A DNA stretch of 64,000 bases. It comes from Actinomarina sp002308095. GTDB taxonomy: Bacteria; Actinomycetota; Acidimicrobiia; Actinomarinales; Actinomarinaceae. Positions 10,516 through 17,706 of this stretch are shown here, piece by piece; the stretch's first letter is position 1, and each line of letters opens with the position of its first letter. The notes below the pieces were generated by a model. The model was not told the DNA's origin. It searched no databases and saw only the letters and a program-made list of their open reading frames with translations. The DNA lies in the NCBI GenBank assembly GCA_045563135.1, contig JBJKUL010000001.1, positions 558,001 through 622,000 on the forward strand. The letters are read 5' to 3'. The translations under genes and the position numbers were made by a program.

Positions 10516-11327
10516 TTATTACCTCTAATGTAATCTTCTACTTGCATCTTCTTCTTCCCTTCAGGGGTTATTACTAACGGATACAATATCCCGCCATTTA
10601 ATTCTATTGGAAAACCGTTAGGATTATTAGTAAATTTGTGTATCTTATAAAACTTATCATTGTATTTAATAAAAGCGGGTCCAATACTGTCGAATGCACG
10701 AATCATTAATTTTGCAACTTCATATTCCTTCGAATTCAATAAAAAATCTGATTTTGTAAATTTACTTGTTTTAGATGGTGGTAAATTATGTTTTTGGGGA
10801 ATTATTTTTTCTGAAGTAGCAATTTCTTCATAATTTTTGATAAAAATGTTTACACACTCTTCATAGACATCAGATGAATACATAGATTCGTTAAGCTGTA
10901 AAGATTTTTGATAAACAATTCCCCCCTCGTCAATATTTGTATTAATTTCAAAAACGGTAATACCACTTAGAGATTCTCTATTTAGAATTGAATTTTCGAC
11001 TGGAGACGGGCCAACATAACTTGGTAATAAACTTAAATGAATATTGTATAACGGCGCATTAGCTTCAAGAAAAGATTTTGAAAATATTAAACCAAAACTT
11101 ACACACAAACCTTTTGTCATGTCTGAGTAGATTGCATCATTCTTAAAATAGCTAAAGGGAATTCCATTTTCCACACAGAAGTTTTCGACAGGGTTCGGTT
11201 TAAGCTTTTGCCCCCTTCCTGATTGCTTTGGCTTAATGGTCACAACCTGTAAGTTTTCTACTTTTGAATTTAAAACTTCTAAGTAAGGAACACTTCTAAA
11301 ATCTGAACCGAAGAAATAATTAAACAT
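10512..11327 (-). CDS. fmt: Methionyl-tRNA formyltransferase
   Basis: This enzyme transfers a formyl group from 10-formyl-THF to initiator Met-tRNA. The 271-residue protein has the formyltransferase core NIHLSLLPSYVGPSPVENSI (about 96-115; the canonical form is N-x-H-x-S-L-L-P) and DEGGIVYQ near 132 in place of the usual DtGpi. It is shorter than the typical 310 residues, mostly in the C-terminal anticodon-binding domain, which is reduced but present (IELNGGILYP, about 243-252). It overlaps def by 8 nt, the classical def-fmt pair. Confidence 0.9.
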   Translation of the reverse strand: MFNYFFGSDFRSVPYLEVLNSKVENLQVVTIKPKQSGRGQKLKPNPVENFCVENGIPFSYFKNDAIYSDMTKGLCVSFGLIFSKSFLEANAPLYNIHLSLLPSYVGPSPVENSILNRESLSGITVFEINTNIDEGGIVYQKSLQLNESMYSSDVYEECVNIFIKNYEEIATSEKIIPQKHNLPPSKTSKFTKSDFLLNSKEYEVAKLMIRAFDSIGPAFIKYNDKFYKIHKFTNNPNGFPIELNGGILYPLVITPEGKKKMQVEDYIRGNK

Positions 11328-11814
11328 GATCCCCAGGAAATCCTTTTAAGGAGATTTCTTTCAGTGCTGCTTTTCGTTCTTTTCTTTTTAGTGATGCAAT
11401 TAAGAGTTTTCCGTTTAAGTGATCAAGTTCATGTTGAAGTACACGTCCGGTTAGATCGTCACCTTTATATGTCACTGCCTTTCCATTGACATCATAAGCA
11501 TCTAATGAAGCATATTCACCTCTATCAATATCCCAGTAATATCCTGGTAAAGACAAGCAACCTTCCATAAATGTTATTGTTCCTTCTACTTTAAGATTGT
11601 GAGGATTAACAGCAACTTTGGGTCCATCACCTGAATCAAAAACAAAAATATTTTTATTTATGCCTATCTGTGGTGCAGCTAGGCCTACACCCGGTGCATT
11701 ATACATAATTTCAATCATCTCACTAACTAAAACTTTAAGACTTTTATCAAACTCTTGAACATCCTCAGATTTAATTTTTAGAGATGGGTGTCCAAACTTA
11801 ACAATTTCTTTCAT
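11320..11814 (-). CDS. def: Peptide deformylase
   Basis: This metalloenzyme removes the N-formyl group from nascent proteins. The 164-residue protein has all three family motifs: GVGLAAPQIG (43-52), EGCLSLPG (84-91, metal Cys) and QHELDHLNG (127-135, metal His pair with catalytic Glu). Length is normal. It abuts the PriA-like gene and overlaps fmt, so formylation and deformylation are coupled in one transcript. Confidence 0.96.
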   Translation of the reverse strand: MKEIVKFGHPSLKIKSEDVQEFDKSLKVLVSEMIEIMYNAPGVGLAAPQIGINKNIFVFDSGDGPKVAVNPHNLKVEGTITFMEGCLSLPGYYWDIDRGEYASLDAYDVNGKAVTYKGDDLTGRVLQHELDHLNGKLLIASLKRKERKAALKEISLKGFPGDHV

Positions 11815-13179
11815 TTACAGGCTTCTAACTCTTTCAACGGACAATTTGTTCATAATATTGAATAAACTTATTACCTTATTGTAATTAATTTGATTCTTTA
11901 TTTTTAATTTCAGTTCATAGACAAACTGTTCATTTGTTAATTTTGGACCAATAACAAACTCTTCATAATCAGAAAAATCAATTTCTATATCAGATGTAAT
12001 TTTAAATACTTTTATATACCTGTTGGGACCATATTTTGAACGTTCTAAACTTTCTTTATTAGCCCACTTATTAAGCTGACTTGATCGTAATTTTTTTAAG
12101 AGGTCCATCTTGTTTGATGTGAAAACAACAATATCTATATTATTTTTATGAAAAAATGTGATATTTTTTATAAAATTAATAAGTCTATTTGAACTCAGCA
12201 CTCCGTTAAATGAAACCGTTGGATTGTTAAGTAACGCTATATCCACTGAGCTTTGTTTAGTATTGTCGACAAGTTTATGGCTCTTAGAGATAAACTGAAT
12301 ATTTTTATTTGGAGTAAATATGTTGAGGTCTTTATTTTTGTACATAGTGTCAAATATCTGAAGACATTCAGTGATATTGTTTCCATGGATATAGTTAATA
12401 CTAATATCCGGTATCTCTATGAAAAAATCTTTGATTTCTGTGAAATATTCCAATGATGGAAATTCATTGTAGTAATGAAATTCTCCATGAAAATATGAAT
12501 GTTTAAGCAAAGATGATTCGATAATATTTAAATTATTTAACTTGGGTAAATTGTAGCTTAGATTATTTGAATTATAGAAATGGTAGCTATACGGATCCTT
12601 AATCTGAACTTTCTCAAAATTTACGGATAAAATAATAATTGTTTCGAACTTTTTAACTTTAGACCAGAATGTTGTAAATTCCTCAGTTCCACCAGTCTTT
12701 TGATAAAAATCAACACTTTTCCCGTTTTCAATTAGTAAATTAGCAATCGACTTACATTCTGCCAAAGATGAAGCAAAAATTATATTAAAAGAATTGTTAA
12801 GATTACTACTTAGTTTTGAACTTTTATTTACAGTTAATTTATTCTTTTTAACTTTTGTAGTTTTATAGAGAGATTCTCTATCAATATATTGACTGAGAAG
12901 AATACCCGAATTTAAATTATTTGAAAGAGCTAATGATTTAATATAATTGTGTTGATTTTCATTTAAGTAACCAACTATTTTAATTATTGATTTTATATTC
13001 TGAGGCAATTTTACATTTGAATTGAGGTTAACAACAATCGCATCTCTTTTAGTGTTTCTAAAAGGTACTCTTACGATGTCACCAACTTTAATAGTTTCCT
13101 CTAACTTTGGTGGAACTTTGTAAGTGAATTGCAAAAAACCATACGTATTATTAAAAATAATTTCTAGATCTACGAACAC
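11815..13179 (-). CDS. Degenerate primosomal protein N' (PriA-like)
   Basis: The first 60 or so residues match the PriA 3'-DNA-binding domain: VGDIVRVPFRNTKRDAIVVN at about 32-51 and the following SIIKIV. After that the 454-residue protein has no readable Walker A (GxGKT), no DExH box and no zinc-binding Cys clusters, although PriA is normally about 650-730 residues. Actinobacterial PriA proteins are known to have lost helicase motifs; this copy looks even more reduced and is rich in Asn, Lys and Ser. Position between coaBC and def fixes the orthology. It probably acts as a fork-DNA-binding scaffold, if at all. It shares one base with the coaBC stop. Confidence 0.75.
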   Translation of the reverse strand: MFVDLEIIFNNTYGFLQFTYKVPPKLEETIKVGDIVRVPFRNTKRDAIVVNLNSNVKLPQNIKSIIKIVGYLNENQHNYIKSLALSNNLNSGILLSQYIDRESLYKTTKVKKNKLTVNKSSKLSSNLNNSFNIIFASSLAECKSIANLLIENGKSVDFYQKTGGTEEFTTFWSKVKKFETIIILSVNFEKVQIKDPYSYHFYNSNNLSYNLPKLNNLNIIESSLLKHSYFHGEFHYYNEFPSLEYFTEIKDFFIEIPDISINYIHGNNITECLQIFDTMYKNKDLNIFTPNKNIQFISKSHKLVDNTKQSSVDIALLNNPTVSFNGVLSSNRLINFIKNITFFHKNNIDIVVFTSNKMDLLKKLRSSQLNKWANKESLERSKYGPNRYIKVFKITSDIEIDFSDYEEFVIGPKLTNEQFVYELKLKIKNQINYNKVISLFNIMNKLSVERVRSL

Positions 13180-14294
13180 TATGTATCAACTGTTGTTTTA
13201 ATTATAATTTTTGCAATATCATTTTTAGGGAGCTCATCAGTAGACACCAGTAATTTATCTTTATTAATTATTGAGACCTTGTTGAAATTAGAACCAACTA
13301 AATTCTTAGTTATATTATTTATAACTAAGAAATCTACATTCTTGTCATTTAATTTTTGAAAATTTAGCCTGTCATCCATTTGTGCTGAAAATGCAATTGT
13401 CGTTACATGAGGATTTTTTTTTCTAGCATCCTTAACAATATCAATATTTGGGTGGAGATTAATAGTAATTTCTCCATCCTTCCTATTTAGTTTCGTATCT
13501 TTATATTCAGGAATGAAATCTGAAACAGCTGCAGTCATAAATAAGTGCGATGCATCTTCAAGGTTTTTATCTAGTTCGATACCCAAGCTTTTAGATGTAG
13601 TAAATGTTACATTTTTGGCGTGAGAGATAGGTTCGGTATTAGCTGCATGAATATAAACTACTTCATGACCCATCGCAAGTAATTCAATAGCTATTGCTCT
13701 CCCCTGTTTACCTGATGAATGGTTAGTAATTGTTCTTACAGCATCTATTTTTTCAGAAGTACCACCTGAAGTAACAACTACCCTAGTCTTGCTTGATTTA
13801 ATAATTTGTGAAATTTCGTCTGGTTCAATCATGCGTCCTACACCTTTATCTCCAATATCTAAATTACCAAAACGTGGGCCGCAAAAGATATTATATTCTG
13901 CCAGCAGAGCAATATTTTCTTGAATTCTTTTATTAACATACATTTCTTCATGCATAGCTGGGGCAATGTATATTGGATTTTTATGCATAAGTATTGTTGA
14001 AAGCAGTAAATCATCGGCAATACCCATAGCCATTTTTGATATAAAATTTGCTGTTGCTGGATAGATTAAAATTTTATCTGCCCATCGTGCTAGTTCGATA
14101 TGTGGAGATCCTGATAAGTCACTCCATGAGGTAAAAACATTACTATTTTTTAAGAAATCATCAGAGAGATATCTCTTTCCTCCAGATGAACAAATTGTTT
14201 TCACATTATATTCTTCAGAAAGAATTTCATAAAGAATTTCGGATTTGGAAGCAGCTACACTACCAGTTACTCCCAATAGTATATTCTTACTCAT
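13179..14294 (-). CDS. coaBC: Bifunctional phosphopantothenoylcysteine decarboxylase / synthetase
   Basis: This enzyme makes 4'-phosphopantetheine for CoA in two steps. The 371-residue protein has an N-terminal CoaC flavoprotein domain (LGVTGSVAASK, 7-17; SPHIELARWAD with the catalytic His; PATANF) and a CoaB domain from about 170 (VVVTSGGTSEKID, then NHSSGKQG). The usual PAMN and LACG motifs read PAMH and LDIG. Loss of the Asn and Cys resembles mycobacterial CoaBC as remembered (PAMHTEMW), which supports an actinobacterial origin rather than damage. It follows rpoZ after 5 nt. Confidence 0.94.
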   Translation of the reverse strand: MSKNILLGVTGSVAASKSEILYEILSEEYNVKTICSSGGKRYLSDDFLKNSNVFTSWSDLSGSPHIELARWADKILIYPATANFISKMAMGIADDLLLSTILMHKNPIYIAPAMHEEMYVNKRIQENIALLAEYNIFCGPRFGNLDIGDKGVGRMIEPDEISQIIKSSKTRVVVTSGGTSEKIDAVRTITNHSSGKQGRAIAIELLAMGHEVVYIHAANTEPISHAKNVTFTTSKSLGIELDKNLEDASHLFMTAAVSDFIPEYKDTKLNRKDGEITINLHPNIDIVKDARKKNPHVTTIAFSAQMDDRLNFQKLNDKNVDFLVINNITKNLVGSNFNKVSIINKDKLLVSTDELPKNDIAKIIIKTTVDT

Positions 14295-14299
14295 TGTGA

Positions 14300-14527
14300 T
14301 TAATCGTTGTCTGAAACCTCTACTTTGCCAGCAGCAATCTCTTCAAAAGCAACAGTTAACGGTTTCCTACTTAAGCTTTGAACTTGAGGTGGAGTATATG
14401 CGCCAATACCTTCACCCAATTGATTAAAATATGAGTTTATATCTTTTGCTCTTTTTGCAGAAGTGATAACTAGTGCAAATCTACCAGGCGTTTCTTTAAG
14501 TAATTCTTCAATAGGTGGTTTAATCAT
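14300..14527 (-). CDS. rpoZ: RNA polymerase omega subunit
   Basis: This 75-residue omega subunit assists RNA polymerase assembly by clamping the beta' C terminus. Recognisable segments are RFALVITSAKRAKDIN (17-32, the conserved y.lv.vaakRAreIn) and SRKPLTVAFEEIAAGKVEV near the end. The order gmk-rpoZ-coaBC confirms it. The start overlaps the gmk stop by 4 nt. Confidence 0.95.
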   Translation of the reverse strand: MIKPPIEELLKETPGRFALVITSAKRAKDINSYFNQLGEGIGAYTPPQVQSLSRKPLTVAFEEIAAGKVEVSDND

Positions 14528-15057
14528 CTTTCCTCCAGACTATATATTATATCCAATATCTTATTAACTGTAGTATTTATATCTTTATTCTTAATTTTGT
14601 AGTCAAACTTATCAATAAAGCTTCTTTGATATTCGGCTAATCTCATGCGTTCATCTATGAATGCTTCATCATGCCCTCTTTTGGTTAATCTATTTATTAA
14701 TTCTGCATCATCAATATCTATGAATATACCTACAAAATCTTTGTTAGAAGCCAATAGTTTAGTTGCACCATTAACTTCTAAATCTAGTATTAATGAATTA
14801 CCAGAATCGTTAACAGCATTTCTGCTAGTACCGTAATAATTTCTACCGTATTTTTCATACTCTATAAAAAAGTCATTTTCTATTAACTCTAAGAATTCTT
14901 CTTCTGTGACAAAATTATAATCCTCACCATTATATTCCCCTTCTCTTATATTTCTTGATGTATAAGAAACTGAAAACTGAAAATCTCTTTTTTGTCTTAT
15001 TGCAGCAATAATTGTTGATTTACCAACTCCAGATGGTCCAGAAAATATAAAAATCAT
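14524..15057 (-). CDS. gmk: Guanylate kinase
   Basis: The enzyme phosphorylates GMP to GDP with ATP. The 177-residue protein has the P-loop GPSGVGKST (7-15), the GMP-binding SYTSRNIREGEYNGEDY region (31-47) and LDLEVNGA near 93. The usual TTR of the GMP site reads TSR. Length is slightly short but complete. It overlaps mihF and rpoZ by 4 nt each, as expected for one transcript. Confidence 0.96.
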   Translation of the reverse strand: MIFIFSGPSGVGKSTIIAAIRQKRDFQFSVSYTSRNIREGEYNGEDYNFVTEEEFLELIENDFFIEYEKYGRNYYGTSRNAVNDSGNSLILDLEVNGATKLLASNKDFVGIFIDIDDAELINRLTKRGHDEAFIDERMRLAEYQRSFIDKFDYKIKNKDINTTVNKILDIIYSLEER

Positions 15058-15341
15058 TTATTCTCCAAATACTTTGCTAGTTCCATTATATCTTTATCTG
15101 AGAGGTCTTTAATAGTAGTGTTTTCATTTAATCCTATACTATCTAAATATCTTGCTGTTTCTACTTTTCCAAGTAATTTTGTTTCAGTCATGTATTTGTG
15201 AAGTCGTATTGAATTTAATTCATTGTCACTAATTGCTGAATAGAGGTTTTTTTCTAATGATACAAAATCTAGAGAGAAGCTATTTATAAAAAAAGCTCTT
15301 TTTTCTTGTATAGAAGCTACTTTGGCATCGAAATTATTCAA
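15054..15341 (-). CDS. mihF: Actinobacterial integration host factor (mIHF)
   Basis: The 95-residue protein is a single-chain, HU-unrelated nucleoid protein found only in actinobacteria. Seen here are an N-terminal helical arm with Lys/Arg, then the helix-two-turn-helix segment LLGKVETARYLDSIGLNENT (56-75), equivalent to the lgKlra..lLe.lgi region that binds DNA. Its position immediately before gmk is the standard actinobacterial arrangement. This gene is among the best lineage markers in the window. Confidence 0.86.
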   Translation of the reverse strand: MNNFDAKVASIQEKRAFFINSFSLDFVSLEKNLYSAISDNELNSIRLHKYMTETKLLGKVETARYLDSIGLNENTTIKDLSDKDIMELAKYLENK

Positions 15342-15711
15342 TTTCGTTACTCACTGCATTTAGAATACCATTAACAAATTTTGCACCGCTTTGTGAAGAG
15401 TGTTTGTCAGTAAGCTTTACCCATTCAGATATCACAACTTTTTTTGGAGTTAGGTTCATAATAAGTTCTGAAATTCCTAAAATAAGTGTACATTTTTCTA
15501 CTTTTCCAATTCTGGCATAGCTCCAATTGTTGCTGTAGGTCTCAATCGAGTTAATGATACGCTCATTGTTTAATTTTGTATTTTCTAGTAATTGATTACA
15601 CCGTAAAAGCTGATTGTCTTCTAATTTATTTTTAACTACTTCTGTATGTTCAAAATTAATATCAGAATTAAAAATTGATTCAAAAGATATAGCTCTAAAA
15701 TCTTTAATCAT
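15334..15711 (-). CDS. nusB: Transcription antitermination factor NusB
   Basis: NusB binds boxA RNA with NusE (S10) and allows processive transcription of rRNA operons. The 125-residue all-helical protein ends with the signature KVVISEWVKLTDKHSSQSGA (90-109) and FVNGILNAV, the family's inin.AveLak.ys....kFvNgvLd. The Arg-rich start is replaced by a short MIKDFRAISFES. It overlaps efp by 4 nt and mihF by 8 nt. Confidence 0.93.
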   Translation of the reverse strand: MIKDFRAISFESIFNSDINFEHTEVVKNKLEDNQLLRCNQLLENTKLNNERIINSIETYSNNWSYARIGKVEKCTLILGISELIMNLTPKKVVISEWVKLTDKHSSQSGAKFVNGILNAVSNEIE

Positions 15712-16265
15712 ATTCTCGTCATGTAAGAAGAATTTTTTGTATCTACCTTTATCATTTCATCTTGTTCAATAAACATAGGTACGTTTAAGACTAAACCAGT
15801 TTCACAAGTAATGGATTTAGTTGAAGAGGATACGGTGTCTCCTTTAACTGCCGGTTCAGCTTTACTCACTTTAAGGCTAACTGTTGGAGGCAAGACGAGG
15901 TCAATTGGCGTATCGTTATACATTTGTATAGTAACTTCTTGATTTGAAGTAAGAAAAAGATATTTATCTTCAACAATAGAAGGAGATAAAGAAAGTTGTT
16001 CATATGTGTCGTTATTCATAAAAATAAAGTCCTCACCATCTTTGTATAAAAACTGGAACATTTGCTTATCTATAAAAGCTTGCTGAACATCTTCATCAGC
16101 TCTAAATGTTTTATCAAGTACTCCTCCACTTGATAAATTTTTAAGTTTTGTTTTAACAAATGCCTTACCTTTGCCTGGTTTTACATGCTGATATTCAAGT
16201 ATTAAATATAGAGTGTTGTCAACAAGGATTGATTGACCTGGTCTAATATCGTTTGTAGATACCAT
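15708..16265 (-). CDS. efp: Translation elongation factor P
   Basis: EF-P relieves ribosome stalling at polyproline motifs. The 185-residue protein has the full three-barrel length. The modification loop HVKPGKGKAF (27-36) keeps the family shape, with Lys at or near the modified position, followed by VKTKLKNLSSG. The final domain contains YNDTPIDLVLP and VSKAEPAVKGDT (the vve.ep..rGdta signature). The C terminus MIKVDTKNSSYMTRI fits the usual ikVdT..g.Y..R. It sits between mltG and nusB. Confidence 0.96.
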   Translation of the reverse strand: MVSTNDIRPGQSILVDNTLYLILEYQHVKPGKGKAFVKTKLKNLSSGGVLDKTFRADEDVQQAFIDKQMFQFLYKDGEDFIFMNNDTYEQLSLSPSIVEDKYLFLTSNQEVTIQMYNDTPIDLVLPPTVSLKVSKAEPAVKGDTVSSSTKSITCETGLVLNVPMFIEQDEMIKVDTKNSSYMTRI

Positions 16266-17335
16266 TATGGAATTACACCTTCTTCCTTTGCTTTATTTTT
16301 CATGTTAATGAAATCTGTATAATCGTTCGTAAATGACATTTTGCCATTTTTGTCAGTTAATAGATAGTATAAATAATCATTTTCTGGAGTTTCTAAAACT
16401 GCTTTTATAGACCTTTCACCAAAACCAGAAATTGGAGTGGGTGGTAGGCCTAAATACTTATAAGTGTTGTAAGGAGAATCTATCTGTAAATCTACCAAAA
16501 GTACTTGAGATTTTCTTTTTTGAAGAGCATACAGTACGGTGGCGTCAATTTGTATAAGCATATTATCATTTAGACGGTTTTTTACCACAGAAGAAACAAG
16601 TGGTCGATCTTCTTGGAGTTTTGATTCGGCTTCAACTAAACTGGCTACAGTAAATAATTCATTGTACGAACTAATCCAACTTGGAAGATCATACTCATTC
16701 ATTAAACGTTCTGTTACACTTTCTAATTCATCAACCATAAGTTGTAATATTTCTTCACCGTTTGATTCAACATCAATTTGGTAAGTATTTGGATAAAGTA
16801 AACCTTCCCAGTTATATAGTTCTGAAGGATCATTTAAATAAAGATTCGTACTTTTAACTTGTCCTGAAAGTAATGAGTTCTTTAGTAAGTCATAATCAAA
16901 ACCCGTTTGTGATGATATTGATAATAAAGTTTCCGATATCCACAGCCCCTCGGGAATGGTGATCGTATATGTTTTTAATGGTGGACCTTTAAGTAAAATA
17001 TTAGTTATTTCAGAAAATTCTAAATTATTTGGAATTTCATAATCTCCTGCACGTAATTTATCAGTAAGGTTCTCATTTCTTAGATAGAGTTCGAAAGCTA
17101 ATTGGGATGATATTACACCTTCTGATGCTAACTGCGATGAAATATCTGATGCTGAAGCACCTGATTCGATACTTATTTGAATAATTTCAATCGTTGATGA
17201 ATTAACATTGCTGGAAGTATCAACCTTCTCAACAGAACTAGCCAAATTATTAGTTAATGAAGTAGCAATAAAAATTAAAAGAGTAGTAAATAACAACATG
17301 AAGAATGTTCTATTTTTTATGTAAAACTTATACAT
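16265..17335 (-). CDS. mltG: Endolytic murein transglycosylase
   Basis: MltG cleaves nascent glycan strands at the membrane. The 356-residue protein has one N-terminal transmembrane helix (about 11-29), a LysM-like region with AGDYEIPNNL (about 96-105), and the YceG catalytic domain: LVEAES near 234 (catalytic Glu), then VVKNRLNDNMLIQIDATVLY and the late LPPTPISGFG. These match the conserved AS..E.E......l.vFyNRl...m.LqsDptv.Y and GLPP.PI.npG. It overlaps ruvX by 8 nt. Confidence 0.93.
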   Translation of the reverse strand: MYKFYIKNRTFFMLLFTTLLIFIATSLTNNLASSVEKVDTSSNVNSSTIEIIQISIESGASASDISSQLASEGVISSQLAFELYLRNENLTDKLRAGDYEIPNNLEFSEITNILLKGPPLKTYTITIPEGLWISETLLSISSQTGFDYDLLKNSLLSGQVKSTNLYLNDPSELYNWEGLLYPNTYQIDVESNGEEILQLMVDELESVTERLMNEYDLPSWISSYNELFTVASLVEAESKLQEDRPLVSSVVKNRLNDNMLIQIDATVLYALQKRKSQVLLVDLQIDSPYNTYKYLGLPPTPISGFGERSIKAVLETPENDYLYYLLTDKNGKMSFTNDYTDFINMKNKAKEEGVIP

Positions 17336-17705
17336 TTGATAAATAGGTTTCTAAAATTTCTAAGGCTGAAATATCATCAATTCGTTCCTTATTTGATTTT
17401 GTTACAACTGATGAAGTCATTCTTTCATCTACCTTTATAACGTCTATGTCTAATTTATTTAATAATATGTTCTTGATAAATTCATCAGTCAATCCACTCA
17501 TTCGAGTTGGGTTGTTGTTAAGTCCGATTGGATACCCTACAGCAACTTTAGATATCGAATATTCGCTTACTACATTTTTTAACACTTCTATAAGATCACT
17601 TTTTTTGGTATCAACAATTTTAAGGGCAAATTTAGTATTTGATTTAGTAACATATACAGCTAAACCTAAGTACCTTTCACCGTAATCAATAGAAAGTATG
17701 TTCAT
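17328..17705 (-). CDS. ruvX: RuvX/YqgF-family RNase H-fold protein
   Basis: The 125-residue RNase H-fold protein (also called YqgF) functions in pre-16S rRNA 5' processing and was long called a putative Holliday-junction resolvase. Motifs seen are DYGERYLGLAV (7-17, first catalytic Asp), VGYPIGLNN (57-65; normally vGlP..mdG) and VDERMTS (about 94-100, second acidic site). alaS-ruvX-mltG is the usual order. Confidence 0.9.
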   Translation of the reverse strand: MNILSIDYGERYLGLAVYVTKSNTKFALKIVDTKKSDLIEVLKNVVSEYSISKVAVGYPIGLNNNPTRMSGLTDEFIKNILLNKLDIDVIKVDERMTSSVVTKSNKERIDDISALEILETYLSNV

Positions 17706-17706
17706 G

